A stretch of DNA of 40,590 nucleotides, from positions 1-40,590 of the forward strand of contig CAJTRL010000032.1 in assembly GCA_910578715.1 (NCBI GenBank). The letters are read 5' to 3'. The notes below the pieces were generated by a model. That model did no database searches and was not told where the DNA came from. It saw only the letters and a list, made by a program, of their open reading frames with translations. The stretch is from an uncultured Lachnospiraceae bacterium (GTDB lineage: Bacteria > Bacillota > Clostridia > Lachnospirales > Lachnospiraceae). Made by a program: the position numbers and the translations under genes. Below, piece by piece: positions 31,193 to 39,649 of this stretch (the first letter of the stretch is position 1; each line of letters starts with the position of its first letter).

Positions 31193-32545
31193 ATGGAACG
31201 GGAACGTCTTGGAAGCCGCCTCGGCTTTCTTCTGCTCAGCGCCGGCTGTGCCATCGGCATCGGCAATGTCTGGAAATTTCCTTATATGGCCGGCCAGTAC
31301 GGCGGCGGGGCTTTTGTGCTCTTCTATCTGTTTTTTCTGGTTATTCTGGGAATCCCTGTGATGACCATTGAATTCTCCCTGGGACGCGCCTCCCGCAAGA
31401 GTCCGGTAAGGCTGTACCACGCCCTGGAAAAACCGGGACAGAAATGGCATTGGCACGGATACGCCGCCATGGCGGGAAATTATCTTCTGATGATGTTTTA
31501 TACGACGGTGGCGGGCTGGATGCTTCACTATTTCTTTTATATGGCTGACGGAACTTTTGTCGGAACAGATGCGGAAACGGTTGGAAATGTCTTTGAAAAT
31601 ATGCTGGCAGACCCTTACGGAATGATTGGGTTTATGGCCGTTGTCGTACTGCTCGGATTTGGAATCTGTTCCAGAGGACTGCGAAACGGTCTGGAAAAAG
31701 TCAGTAAAATTATGATGCTGGCTCTGTTGGCTATCATGATAGTTCTTGCCTTCAACAGCCTTTTGCTGGAAAACGGCAGGGAAGGCTTACGCTTTTATCT
31801 TCTGCCGGACTTTGGCCGGATGCTGGAACTCGGCATTGGCAATGTGATGCTTGGCGCAATGACCCAGGCTTTCTTTACGCTCAGTCTGGGCATCGGAGCT
31901 ATGGCAATCTGGGGAAGTTATATCGGAAATGAAAGAACCCTTCTCGGAGAAGCCGTGAACGTGGCCGTTCTCGACACTTTTGTTGCATTTGTCTCCGGCC
32001 TGATTATCTTCCCGGCATGTTTCGCCTACGGCGTCAGCCCCGACAGCGGGCCGGGACTTATCTTCGTGACCTTGCCGAACATATTCAATCATATGCCCGC
32101 GGGACGGCTGTGGGGAAGCCTGTTTTTCGTCTTCATGTTTTTTGCCGCTTTTTCAACGGTTCTTGCCGTTTTTGAAAATATCATTTCCTGTTGTATGGAT
32201 TTGTTCGGATGGTCCAGAAAAAAGGCCTGTTATCTCAATATTCCGGCGGTCATCCTTTTGTCGCTGCCCTGTGCAGCCGGGTACAACCTGTTATCCGGTT
32301 TCCAGCCGAGAGGCGCCGGCTCAACCGTGCTGGATTTGGAAGATTTCCTTGTGAGCAACCTGTTTCTGCCCCTCGGCAGTCTGATTTATATCGTCTTTGC
32401 AACCAGCCGTTACGGCTGGGGATGGAACAGACTCGTTGCCGAAGCCAATCAGGGAAAAGGGTTAAAAATTGCCCGATGGATGCGGGTATACATGACTTAT
32501 GTGCTGCCCGTCATTGTGTTGCTTGTCTTTTGGATGAGCCTATGA
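31193..32545 (+). CDS. Neurotransmitter:sodium symporter (NSS/SNF) family transporter
   Basis: 450 residues with about 11-12 membrane helices. TM1 carries the unmistakable unwound sodium/substrate site GCAIGIGNVWKFPYMAGQYGG. TM6 has the matching break (AFFTLSLGIGAMAIWGSYIG) and TM8 the AAFSTVLAVFENI block. By analogy with LeuT and TnaT it imports an amino acid with sodium; the substrate is not readable. The start is the ATG at 31193 with a rather distant GGAAC; no better in-frame start exists. It converges with the flavodoxin-like gene with a 6-bp overlap. Confidence 0.93.
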   Translation: MERERLGSRLGFLLLSAGCAIGIGNVWKFPYMAGQYGGGAFVLFYLFFLVILGIPVMTIEFSLGRASRKSPVRLYHALEKPGQKWHWHGYAAMAGNYLLMMFYTTVAGWMLHYFFYMADGTFVGTDAETVGNVFENMLADPYGMIGFMAVVVLLGFGICSRGLRNGLEKVSKIMMLALLAIMIVLAFNSLLLENGREGLRFYLLPDFGRMLELGIGNVMLGAMTQAFFTLSLGIGAMAIWGSYIGNERTLLGEAVNVAVLDTFVAFVSGLIIFPACFAYGVSPDSGPGLIFVTLPNIFNHMPAGRLWGSLFFVFMFFAAFSTVLAVFENIISCCMDLFGWSRKKACYLNIPAVILLSLPCAAGYNLLSGFQPRGAGSTVLDLEDFLVSNLFLPLGSLIYIVFATSRYGWGWNRLVAEANQGKGLKIARWMRVYMTYVLPVIVLLVFWMSL

Positions 32546-33232
32546 TTTCCACGGCCGCTTTTTCCCCGTCCAGCCCTTCGCCGCCCAGTAATCCGCATCC
32601 GCTTTATTAAAGCCATGCCTCTGCATAATGCTCATGACCGTAAAAAAAGCTCTCGTTTTCACGGAAGGTCTGACAGATTTCTGTCTCTTTCTGATATTTC
32701 GTGCCAGCGAATCGAGCTTTTTTTCTATTTTCTGCTTCTTTTTTCCGCCGACCCTCTCCCAGGAAGTTTCCATGACCGCGACGCCGTACCGGTATATTCT
32801 GGCAGCGCCCCAGAAAAAAGCGCTGTGCGCCATATCCTTATTCGTGCTTTTCATGCCGCTCCCGGCGGCTGTCGAAATGCAGACTACCTGTTTGGAAAAC
32901 ATCTTTTCTTCGGGACGGTGCACCATCCAGCGCCAGCCGTAATGGTCAAGAAACGCTTTCATTGCGCCGGTTGCATGGTATACATAGACCGGGCTCGCAA
33001 GGATGATGACATCCGCATCATCGAGCGCTTTCGTAATAGGCGATAATTTTTCATAATGGGGACACTTTGTTTCGCTTTCACCAAAACAACGGGTGCAGCC
33101 GACGCAGAACTCCCCGAAATCCCTCGGCAGAAAAAATTCCGTCACTTCGCCGCCCAGTTTCCGGGCCAGCATTTCTGAAATATGATAAGTAGAACCTTGA
33201 TGACTCTGTCCGTGTACGATGGTTATTTTCAT
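32540..33232 (-). CDS. Flavodoxin-fold NAD(P)H-dependent reductase with a Cys motif
   Basis: 230 residues. The N-terminal FMN-binding loop is VHGQSHQGSTYHISEM. A FCVGCTRCFGESETKCPHY cysteine block (about 42-60) is followed by ADVIILASPVYVYHATGAMKAFLDH, the signature of the flavodoxin_2/FMN_red group that includes iron-sulfur flavoproteins. The C-terminal tail is very basic. Likely a cytosolic electron-transfer or quinone/nitro-type reductase; no partner is encoded nearby. A clear promoter lies about 85 bp upstream. Confidence 0.88.
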   Translation of the reverse strand: MKITIVHGQSHQGSTYHISEMLARKLGGEVTEFFLPRDFGEFCVGCTRCFGESETKCPHYEKLSPITKALDDADVIILASPVYVYHATGAMKAFLDHYGWRWMVHRPEEKMFSKQVVCISTAAGSGMKSTNKDMAHSAFFWGAARIYRYGVAVMETSWERVGGKKKQKIEKKLDSLARNIRKRQKSVRPSVKTRAFFTVMSIMQRHGFNKADADYWAAKGWTGKKRPWKS

Positions 33233-33314
33233 GCTTTCCTCTCATTCCGCCGCACGCGCGGCTCCCTTTCATTTCCGAAGCGTTTTACACATGGAACCGT
33301 TTCTTTTGCTTTCG

Positions 33315-33343
33315 ATAATAGCACTGACGGAATGCCCTGTCAA
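33315..33343 (-). promoter_or_regulatory. Promoter of the flavodoxin-like gene
   Basis: TTGACA (33338-33343), 17 bp and TATTAT (33315-33320) on the minus strand, just downstream of the HD-GYP stop. Confidence 0.8.
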
Positions 33344-33365
33344 TGTAACGGTCCCCCTTCTTTTC

Positions 33366-34700
33366 TTATATCATTCTCTTATCATTCTCTCCCGTGTTTT
33401 CCATCGCCAGAAAGAATGCGTCTGCCACCGCCGGGTCAAAATGGGTGCCGGATTCCTCCCTGATAATCGTACACGCTTTTTCAAACGGTATAGCGCTTTT
33501 GTAACAACGGCTGGAGGTCAATGCGTCGAATACGTCCGCGACCGCCATCACCCTTGCGCAAAGCGGAATCTCCCCGCCTCTTTTTCCATACGGATATCCC
33601 TGTCCATTCCACCATTCATGATGAAAAGCCGCCATCTCCACCGCTCTGTTTAAATACCCCGATTCCCCCAGTTCCGCCTTTGCACGAAGGAGCAGCTCCT
33701 CTCCGGCAGTGGTATGAGTTTTCATTATCCCAAACTCTTCTTCCGTCAGCCTTCCCGGTTTATTCAAAACCGCATCCGGAATATGTATCTTTCCGATATC
33801 GTGAAGCGGCGCCGCCACCACCATATCCCGCATATACTGGTCAGTCAGAATATCTTTGTATACGCCCTGTTTTTTCAGGGCTTTCAGAATATTTTCCACA
33901 TAGTCCGCCGTGCGTCTGATATGTCCTCCCGTGTTATCGTCCCTGTTCTCCACAATCTCAGCCATCAGCGTTATCATGCCGGACTGCATGCCGGAAACCT
34001 GTTCATGGTAAAAAGAGCGTTTATTTCCCTGCATAATCAACACGATAATCGTAACTGCCATCATAAATACCGTAATGCTGCTGATGCCCATAAAGGACAC
34101 GAGTCCCGTCCCATACGCGTCTCCCGCCGCAAATCTCAGGCTGCCCGCCTCTTTCTGAGCCGAAAGCTCATTGGAAAAAAACATCATCACCGTCCCGATA
34201 ACGCAAAGCAGTATGCTTTCGGATTTTCGCAGACTCCTGTGCCGCATATTTTCCTGAAACCAGTTCCGCCATGTTTTTCCCTTGACAGCAAATAGAATCA
34301 GTCCCAAAAATAAGCCCCCGTAAACTGCATACTGGTATAGCATCGTTTTCTTTTCCGAAAACGAAAGCAGATAGGGCGGTACGAGCAGGAGCGGCGCCAG
34401 AAGCCCGTTGATAATGCCGATTAACGGAATCATCAGAAGCAGAACCCACAAACGATGTTTTTTCCTGGCAAGCCAGATATTCAACGCAATCAGGAAAATC
34501 GCGGCCATTGTCGCGACATCCTTTTGCAGCAGAAAATACGCCGCTCCAATAACGAGAAAACTGCACAAATAAAAGCGCCGCTGCTTTCTTTCTTCCATAT
34601 CCGGTTCCAGAAACACATATTTTTTTATCATAAAACCGCTGACTGCAATCGCCGCAATTTCCAGTATATCAATCAATTCTATTCCCATTCTGCCATTCAT
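33366..34700 (-). CDS. Membrane HD-GYP domain phosphodiesterase
   Basis: 444 residues from the ATG at 34700 (GTG at 34712 and ATG at 34688 are alternatives). About six to eight membrane helices in residues 5-220 are followed by an HD-GYP domain (about 235-435). It includes RTADYVENILKALKKQG, the metal-binding HDIGKIHIPDAVLNKPGRL, HTTAGEELL, and the HHEWWNGQGYPYG block containing GYP. These enzymes hydrolyse cyclic di-GMP. The gene nearly overlaps the end of the TetR gene, so both come from the TetR promoter. It could oppose the GGDEF protein encoded 10 kb away. Confidence 0.93.
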   Translation of the reverse strand: MNGRMGIELIDILEIAAIAVSGFMIKKYVFLEPDMEERKQRRFYLCSFLVIGAAYFLLQKDVATMAAIFLIALNIWLARKKHRLWVLLLMIPLIGIINGLLAPLLLVPPYLLSFSEKKTMLYQYAVYGGLFLGLILFAVKGKTWRNWFQENMRHRSLRKSESILLCVIGTVMMFFSNELSAQKEAGSLRFAAGDAYGTGLVSFMGISSITVFMMAVTIIVLIMQGNKRSFYHEQVSGMQSGMITLMAEIVENRDDNTGGHIRRTADYVENILKALKKQGVYKDILTDQYMRDMVVAAPLHDIGKIHIPDAVLNKPGRLTEEEFGIMKTHTTAGEELLLRAKAELGESGYLNRAVEMAAFHHEWWNGQGYPYGKRGGEIPLCARVMAVADVFDALTSSRCYKSAIPFEKACTIIREESGTHFDPAVADAFFLAMENTGENDKRMI

Positions 34701-34704
34701 TCCC

Positions 34705-35340
34705 TCATGCACCCTCCTCCTGAAAAAGGGGAAGCACCACCTCCCGCATACTTCCCTGTTCCATCTTTAAAAGCCGTTCCAGATGATAGATAAATGCCTC
34801 TTCCTTTCTTCGTCTCACTTCCGGACCGTATTCGGCCATCTTATCAAAAGCCGTATTGGCATAGAGAAAAGTCATTTCCGCCGCTTCAGCCGGATAATCT
34901 GTCTGGCAGATACCCGCTTCAATGCCCTCTTCAATCAGTCCTGTAAGCAACGGATTCATTTCCGCAAGCAGCCTTTCCTGTATTTTCTGGTGCATGAGCG
35001 CATTCTGCGGCTTATGTATCTGTTCCATAAATCTGCCGCTCCGGTCCTCACGCGGCTGCAGCGCTTTTATCATCATTGTCAGACGCTGCAGAACGGGAAT
35101 TTCTTTCCGCTCCGCAGCTTCCTTTGCCTTTGCAAGAAGTCTCTGCATCATCCGTTCAATCATCGCGTCCAGAATGTCTTCTTTGGATTTAAAATGGTAA
35201 TACAGGGTTCCTCTCGCGATACCTGTTTCCGCCAGAATATCATTCGTACTGGCGCTATCGAATCCTTTTGTTCCAAACAGGCGCTCCGCCGCATCCAGTA
35301 TTTCATTTTTCCGCTCTTCCGCTTCTTTCACGATTCGCAT
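34705..35340 (-). CDS. TetR-family transcriptional regulator
   Basis: 211 residues. The N-terminal helix-turn-helix (about 10-55) reads EILDAAERLFGTKGFDSASTNDILAETGIARGTLYYHFKSKEDIL, a textbook TetR pattern. The remainder is a helical ligand-binding/dimerisation domain with no recognisable ligand. The gene is followed without a gap by the HD-GYP gene. A near-consensus promoter lies upstream with an inverted repeat between it and the start, so it probably represses itself and the phosphodiesterase until a ligand binds. Confidence 0.95.
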   Translation of the reverse strand: MRIVKEAEERKNEILDAAERLFGTKGFDSASTNDILAETGIARGTLYYHFKSKEDILDAMIERMMQRLLAKAKEAAERKEIPVLQRLTMMIKALQPREDRSGRFMEQIHKPQNALMHQKIQERLLAEMNPLLTGLIEEGIEAGICQTDYPAEAAEMTFLYANTAFDKMAEYGPEVRRRKEEAFIYHLERLLKMEQGSMREVVLPLFQEEGA

Positions 35341-35376
35341 AAATCTTCTTCCCTTCTTCCATAGATTCTGTTATAT

Positions 35377-35395
35377 AACCGACCGACTGCCGGTT
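35377..35395 (-). promoter_or_regulatory. Candidate TetR operator
   Basis: Inverted repeat AACCG...CGGTT with a 9-bp centre containing CCGAC, the composition often seen in TetR-family operators. It begins 6 bp downstream of the -10 element, where a bound repressor would block initiation. Confidence 0.5.
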
Positions 35396-35401
35396 GATTT
35401 T

Positions 35402-35430
35402 ATTTTAACACGCTGGCAGCTCCCTGTCAA
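35402..35430 (-). promoter_or_regulatory. Promoter of the TetR/HD-GYP operon
   Basis: TTGACA (35425-35430), 17 bp and TAAAAT (35402-35407) on the minus strand. Confidence 0.85.
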
Positions 35431-35486
35431 AAACGGGATATCTTCCATGTATAAATGTGCTACATGTGTTTCCGTCCGATTTCTTC

Positions 35487-35526
35487 TTGACATTATTGCA
35501 ATTTATGATTAGTATAATATTATACT
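35487..35526 (+). promoter_or_regulatory. PadR promoter region with 16-bp palindrome
   Basis: TTGACA (35487-35492) and TATAAT (35513-35518) are 20 bp apart, longer than optimal. The perfect palindrome AGTATAATATTATACT (35511-35526) covers the -10 region. It is well placed to be the operator through which the PadR protein controls its own operon. Confidence 0.5.
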
Positions 35527-35605
35527 ATATTTGTATTATAACATTATCATTATCAGGATTATTTTATTGTAATCATTATTCGGGTAATCTTATTTGGGAA
35601 AGGAA

Positions 35606-36166
35606 ATGGAAAACGCTATGTCTTTATCGTATGGTATTTTGGGATTTCTGAATTATAATCCGATGAGCGGATATGATTTGGTGAAGGCCTTCGAATCTTC
35701 TCTGGCTTTTTTCTGGCATGCCCAGAACAGCCATATCTATCTGGAGCTGAAAAAATTGGAAAAGAACGGATATATTGACGGCGAGACCGTCATCCAGTCA
35801 GAGCGGCCGAACAAAAGAATTTTTTCGATTACCGGTGCCGGCAGGGAAGCCTTTATGCACTGGCTGGCGGAAGGCGCTGACGAGAATACCCTGCAGTTTA
35901 AAAGCGCGTTTCTGATGAAAATTTTTTTTGGCGGAAACCTGCCTCCCGCCCAGAGTGCCGATATTTTACGACAGTTCCGGACGGATTGTGAAACTTATCT
36001 GCAAAGAATGGAATCCATCCCCGGAAGCGTGGAATATTACGGTTCAAACAAGGAAACTTACCAGACGCTGTACTGGCAGTTCACGGCCGATTTTGGGTAT
36101 TGCTTCATCAAAACCTGTATCGAGTGGGCCGGAAGGTGCATCGAAAAACTGGATTCTTTGCGGTAA
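35606..36166 (+). CDS. PadR-family transcriptional regulator
   Basis: 186 residues from the ATG at 35606 (an ATG at 35618, MSLSYGILGFL, matches the usual PadR start and is equally likely). The winged helix (about 5-85) contains NYNPMSGYDLVKAFE, HIYLELKKLEKNGYI and the wing RIFSITGAGREAF. The C-terminal half is the helical Vir-like dimerisation region (PadR_C type). It lies 43 bp before the NapH-like ferredoxin gene in the same orientation and probably controls it together with itself. Confidence 0.93.
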   Translation: MENAMSLSYGILGFLNYNPMSGYDLVKAFESSLAFFWHAQNSHIYLELKKLEKNGYIDGETVIQSERPNKRIFSITGAGREAFMHWLAEGADENTLQFKSAFLMKIFFGGNLPPAQSADILRQFRTDCETYLQRMESIPGSVEYYGSNKETYQTLYWQFTADFGYCFIKTCIEWAGRCIEKLDSLR

Positions 36167-36209
36167 CAACGCTGGAAAAAGCAAAAACAGACAGGAGGCT
36201 TTCAATCTT

Positions 36210-37046
36210 ATGCACAAATCAGAAAAAATCAGGAAATTCATTTTACCGGTTATGATGTGGCTGCTTTTTGAAGCCATCGCCATAACACTCTGGCTTACGA
36301 AGCAGAATCTTTTTTATCTGTTCAATTTCAGCTATATCGGCACATCTCTGGCGGTCGGTTTTCTTCTGTTCCGGCTCGGGTACCGGCATGCCCGCCGGGT
36401 CGCGCAGTTCCTGGTCGGAACCTATATGCTCGTTTATCTGGGCCTGATTTGCAACGAAAATATGCAAATCGAAGGCTTCTGGTACTACTTGTTTACGGGC
36501 GTTTTTGAAGCGGCAACCATCCATTACGCGGTAGCCAAAATATTCGGTCCGCTCGTTTTCGGACGGGGCTGGTGCGGTTACGCATGCTGGACGGCGATGG
36601 TTCTCGACCTTCTGCCTTATAAAGTCCCGCAGAAGCCCCGGAAAAAATGGGGATTTATCCGATATATTACCTTTGCGCTGTCTTTTGCTCTGGTCAGCGC
36701 CTTATTTCTCACCCAGGTAAACAATCTGGAAAAAATCATGTTCTGGCTGTTCCTCATCGGCAACTGCCTGTACTATTTCATCGGCATTCTTCTTGCCTTC
36801 ACACTGAAGGATAACCGCGCTTTCTGCAAATACATATGCCCGGTCACCGTATTTTTGAAACCAATGTCCTATTTCTCGCTGATGCGCATCCAATGCGACA
36901 AAAGCAAATGCGTTTCCTGCGGCAAGTGCAAAACCGTCTGTCCCATGAACGTTGACATGACCGATAATTCCAGGAAACGTGAAAACGGGACGGAATGTAT
37001 TCTGTGTTTTGAATGCACGAAGGCATGTCCGAAAAAAGCATTATAG
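36210..37046 (+). CDS. NapH/CcoG-like membrane ferredoxin
   Basis: 278 residues. Six or so membrane helices with a cytoplasmic FGRGWCGYACWTA motif (Cys-x3-Cys) after the fourth, the block typical of NapH/RdxH proteins. After the last helix come CKYICPVT and two 4Fe-4S sites: CVSCGKCKTVCP and CILCFECTKACP near the C-terminus. Such proteins move electrons from the membrane to a partner oxidoreductase, but no nitrate, TMAO or thiol reductase gene is adjacent. The start has AGGAGG 11 nt upstream; the longer frame to 35928 overlaps padR and is rejected. Cotranscribed with padR. Confidence 0.9.
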   Translation: MHKSEKIRKFILPVMMWLLFEAIAITLWLTKQNLFYLFNFSYIGTSLAVGFLLFRLGYRHARRVAQFLVGTYMLVYLGLICNENMQIEGFWYYLFTGVFEAATIHYAVAKIFGPLVFGRGWCGYACWTAMVLDLLPYKVPQKPRKKWGFIRYITFALSFALVSALFLTQVNNLEKIMFWLFLIGNCLYYFIGILLAFTLKDNRAFCKYICPVTVFLKPMSYFSLMRIQCDKSKCVSCGKCKTVCPMNVDMTDNSRKRENGTECILCFECTKACPKKAL

Positions 37047-37075
37047 ACTTACCGTGTCAATGCCCGCCGCATCGC

Positions 37076-37567
37076 TTAGCAGCCTTCCGCTGTTTCCATT
37101 TCATACCCTTTACAGACATCCACCCATCCAGCATACCCGGAGTATTCCTCCAGCTGCGCAATCGTCAGCTCTATTGCGCTATTGGAACTGCCGCATGCCG
37201 GAAAAACCGTCTCGAAGCGTTTCAGCGAAACGTCGAGGTACACTTCCGTACCCTCTTTTACCGCAAAAGGACATACCCCGCCGACGGCATGGCCTACCAG
37301 CCTTTCCACATCTTCCGGCGACAGCATTTTCGCCTTCGTCTTAAACTGCGCCTTATATTTAGCGTTATCGATTTTCGCATCTCCCGCCGTGACAATAAGC
37401 ATCGCATGGCCGTCCACCAGAAATGATAATGTCTTTGCGATTCTCTGCGGCGCACAGTGCAGCGCTTCTGCCGCAAGTTCCACCGTTGCGCTGGAAACAT
37501 CAAATTCCAGAATTTTGTCTTCCATTCCGTACTGCCCAAAATATGCCTTTACTTTGTCAATTGCCAT
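37076..37567 (-). CDS. ybaK: YbaK/EbsC-family Cys-tRNA(Pro) deacylase-like protein
   Basis: 163 residues from the ATG with GGGAG 5 nt upstream (four codons after the longest frame's start). The YbaK fold is seen in RIAKTLSFLVDGHAMLIVTAGDAKID with the conserved Lys near residue 45, and VGHAVGGVCPFAVKEGTEVYLD with the glycine-rich loop, then ACGSSNSAIELT. Such proteins hydrolyse mischarged aminoacyl-tRNAs, chiefly Cys-tRNA(Pro). Monocistronic; a perfect inverted repeat sits just before the ribosome-binding site. Confidence 0.92.
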   Translation of the reverse strand: MAIDKVKAYFGQYGMEDKILEFDVSSATVELAAEALHCAPQRIAKTLSFLVDGHAMLIVTAGDAKIDNAKYKAQFKTKAKMLSPEDVERLVGHAVGGVCPFAVKEGTEVYLDVSLKRFETVFPACGSSNSAIELTIAQLEEYSGYAGWVDVCKGYEMETAEGC

Positions 37568-37580
37568 TTTTACTCCCATC

Positions 37581-37598
37581 TGTCTGCTTTAGCAGACA
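37581..37598 (-). repeat. Inverted repeat in the ybaK leader
   Basis: TGTCTGCT / AGCAGACA, perfect 8-bp arms with a 2-bp centre, ends about 7 bp before the GGGAG ribosome-binding site of ybaK. A related hairpin (TGTCTG / CAGACA) occurs at 38247-38264. Confidence 0.6.
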
Positions 37599-37687
37599 CT
37601 CAAATCAATCGTTGAAAATTTTAATTTTAAACCTTACTCCCCTTCCGCCGCGCACGCGGCATTTTTATCATCTGGAATCTTATTTTG

Positions 37688-38167
37688 TTAAAACCCTTCC
37701 TCTTTTCGCTGCTTCCGCATTTCCCGCCTTTTGATGCCCGCTTCCCATTCCGCCCTTTCCGCCTCCGTCTCGATAATCAGCTTCGGCACTTCCACGGGAT
37801 TTCCGTTTTCATCCACCGCAACCAGCGTCAGATAGGCCCTGTTTATGGGCTTGCGGATTCCGTCAAGGCTCTCTATATAGGTGTCCACCCGCACTTCCAT
37901 TGAGGTTTTTCCCACAAAAGTTACCCTTCCAATCAGGACAAGTAAGTCTTTTAAATAAGCCCCTCTGATAAATTTCAGATTATCGACAGACGCGGTTATC
38001 ACATCTCTCTGCGCATGCCGGATGCCCACAAGCCCCGCCAGCTCATCTATCCATTCCATCAGCTTTCCGCCGAATAATCTGCCCGCGCCGTTCAGATGCT
38101 CCGGGCGTACCTGATATACCTGTTCTATTCTGGATTCCGATACTCTTTTTTCCATGCTAATAACCAT
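37688..38167 (-). CDS. Hotdog-fold acyl-CoA thioesterase
   Basis: 159 residues from the ATG at 38167 (in-frame ATG at 38155 possible). The hotdog motif is GRLFGGKLMEWIDELAGLVGIRHAQ, which contains the catalytic Asp/Glu region. It is followed by VITASVDNLKFIRGAYLKDLLVLIGRVTFVGKTSMEV, as in YciA/BACH-type thioesterases that hydrolyse short to medium acyl-CoAs in the cytosol. The C-terminus is basic and charged. The start region is copy B of the 36-bp element shared with the gene at 3651-4223. It lies 75 bp after the MATE gene. Confidence 0.92.
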   Translation of the reverse strand: MVISMEKRVSESRIEQVYQVRPEHLNGAGRLFGGKLMEWIDELAGLVGIRHAQRDVITASVDNLKFIRGAYLKDLLVLIGRVTFVGKTSMEVRVDTYIESLDGIRKPINRAYLTLVAVDENGNPVEVPKLIIETEAERAEWEAGIKRREMRKQRKEEGF

Positions 38168-38193
38168 GCCTTTCTCTCTGTCCGCGATATTTG
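38158..38193 (-). repeat. Copy B of the shared 36-bp start-region element
   Basis: 35 of 36 bases match 4214-4249, in the same orientation and the same position relative to the reading frame (both frames read ADREKGMVI across it). The match stops sharply on both sides. Confidence 0.8.
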
Positions 38194-38242
38194 GGCCCGC
38201 GCTAAAAGCGCAGCGCTGACATTGCTCAAAGCGCATCCCCGG

Positions 38243-39649
38243 CTACTGTCTGCTTTGACAGACATTCAGCGGATTCCAGACGCCCTGCAAGTAACAAATC
38301 AAAAACAACACAAACAACAGCAGATTGTGAACAATCATACAGGCCCACGCGGACACAAGACCGAGGCCAAGAAACTGTGTACAAATCAAAGTCCCGGCGA
38401 TGCGGACAAGCCACATGCCAACCATATTATAGACAAACGGCGCTTTCGTCTTACCCACGCCCATCATAAACCCTTCGATAATAATGGAAAATCCATAAAA
38501 AGGTTCCGATACCGCCACCATGCGCAGAACCGTCGTTCCCAACGCAATAACCGCTTCATGAACGGAGAAAAGCCGCATCAGGGCCGGAGCCGCAAAGAAA
38601 AGACATGCGCCAGAACCCGTCATCAGAACCAGTTCCAGCGGAATAAATATGGAAGCCAGCTTCTTCATGCGTTTTCCGTCATGAGCACCGTAGGCGTTTC
38701 CCGCCAGCGTCGCCGCCGCTGTCTGCATCCCATACCCCGGTATATAAAAAGCCGACTCTACCGTGTTGGCAATGGTGTGTGCCGCCGTAGATACTTCCCC
38801 AAGAGAATTAATCATTGCCGCAAACGCCACATATCCGAGGGATGTTCCAAAACGCTGCAGCATATTGGGAAACGCCACTTTCATACAGGGTTTCAATATC
38901 TGCATATTGGGAGAAAACCTCTGTCCTTTGGGCGAAATTACCCTGTGCTTCCAGAGTACACAGGTAATGCAGATTCCGCCTATTGCAAAAGCAATGGCGC
39001 TTGCAATCGCGGCGCCGATTACCCCAAGCCCCGCTCCCCATATCGTAAAATGTCCTGAAAACACCACGACCTGACGGGAAGGATAAATCATCAGAAAATT
39101 CAACGCCACATTGATAAGGTTCACCAGCAGTCCGATTTTCATCGGCGTTTTCGTATCGCCCGCCGAACGAAGCACCGTGCCAAAAATAATGCTTGCCGTC
39201 CTGGGAAGCATGGGCAGATACAAAATCAGAAAATACAGGGAAGCCATTTCCTGTATTCCCGCATCCACCTGCATCCAGACGGGTATCATGCCGCTTAAAG
39301 AGACTGTCAACACCGTAAAAAAAACGCCCAGAACCCCTGTAAGCAAAACCGCCTGTGCAGCTGCACGCTTTGCCGCGGCCTGGTCGTCTGCTCCGAAGGC
39401 TTTGGCGATATAAGAAAGAAAGCCTACGCCTACGGCTGAAATCGTACTGCCGATGAGCCAGTTCACGGTTCCCGTGGAACCTACCGCCGCAGTTGCCTGT
39501 GTTCCCAGTGAGCCCACCATCGCCGTATCGATATACTGGACAGCCGTCTGCATAAGCTGCTCCAGCATCGTCGGCCACGCAAGGGTAAGAATTGTTATGA
39601 GCATGCCGCGGTCTGTCATCTGATTTGTCTGATTCTTCGTCCCCGTCAT
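38243..39649 (-). CDS. MATE-family multidrug/metabolite exporter
   Basis: 468 residues with twelve membrane helices in two six-helix halves. The family motifs are ILTLAWPTMLEQLMQTAVQYIDTAMVGSLG at the N-terminus and AFPNMLQRFGTSLGYVAFAAMINSLG at the start of the second half, with AGNAYGAHDGKRMKK after helix 8. It exports cationic compounds against sodium or protons; the substrate is unknown. The ATG overlaps the stop of the RelA/SpoT-domain gene as ATGA, so the two are co-translated. Confidence 0.94.
   Translation of the reverse strand: MTGTKNQTNQMTDRGMLITILTLAWPTMLEQLMQTAVQYIDTAMVGSLGTQATAAVGSTGTVNWLIGSTISAVGVGFLSYIAKAFGADDQAAAKRAAAQAVLLTGVLGVFFTVLTVSLSGMIPVWMQVDAGIQEMASLYFLILYLPMLPRTASIIFGTVLRSAGDTKTPMKIGLLVNLINVALNFLMIYPSRQVVVFSGHFTIWGAGLGVIGAAIASAIAFAIGGICITCVLWKHRVISPKGQRFSPNMQILKPCMKVAFPNMLQRFGTSLGYVAFAAMINSLGEVSTAAHTIANTVESAFYIPGYGMQTAAATLAGNAYGAHDGKRMKKLASIFIPLELVLMTGSGACLFFAAPALMRLFSVHEAVIALGTTVLRMVAVSEPFYGFSIIIEGFMMGVGKTKAPFVYNMVGMWLVRIAGTLICTQFLGLGLVSAWACMIVHNLLLFVLFLICYLQGVWNPLNVCQSRQ

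Noticed and set aside
37647..37668. GC hairpin followed by ATTTTTA on the plus strand
   Set aside because: It looks like a terminator, but no plus-strand gene ends there, and on the minus strand it lacks a T-run. Left unassigned.
38096..39058. 320-codon open frame on the plus strand
   Set aside because: It is antisense to the MATE exporter. Its His/Arg-rich composition is typical of a shadow frame.
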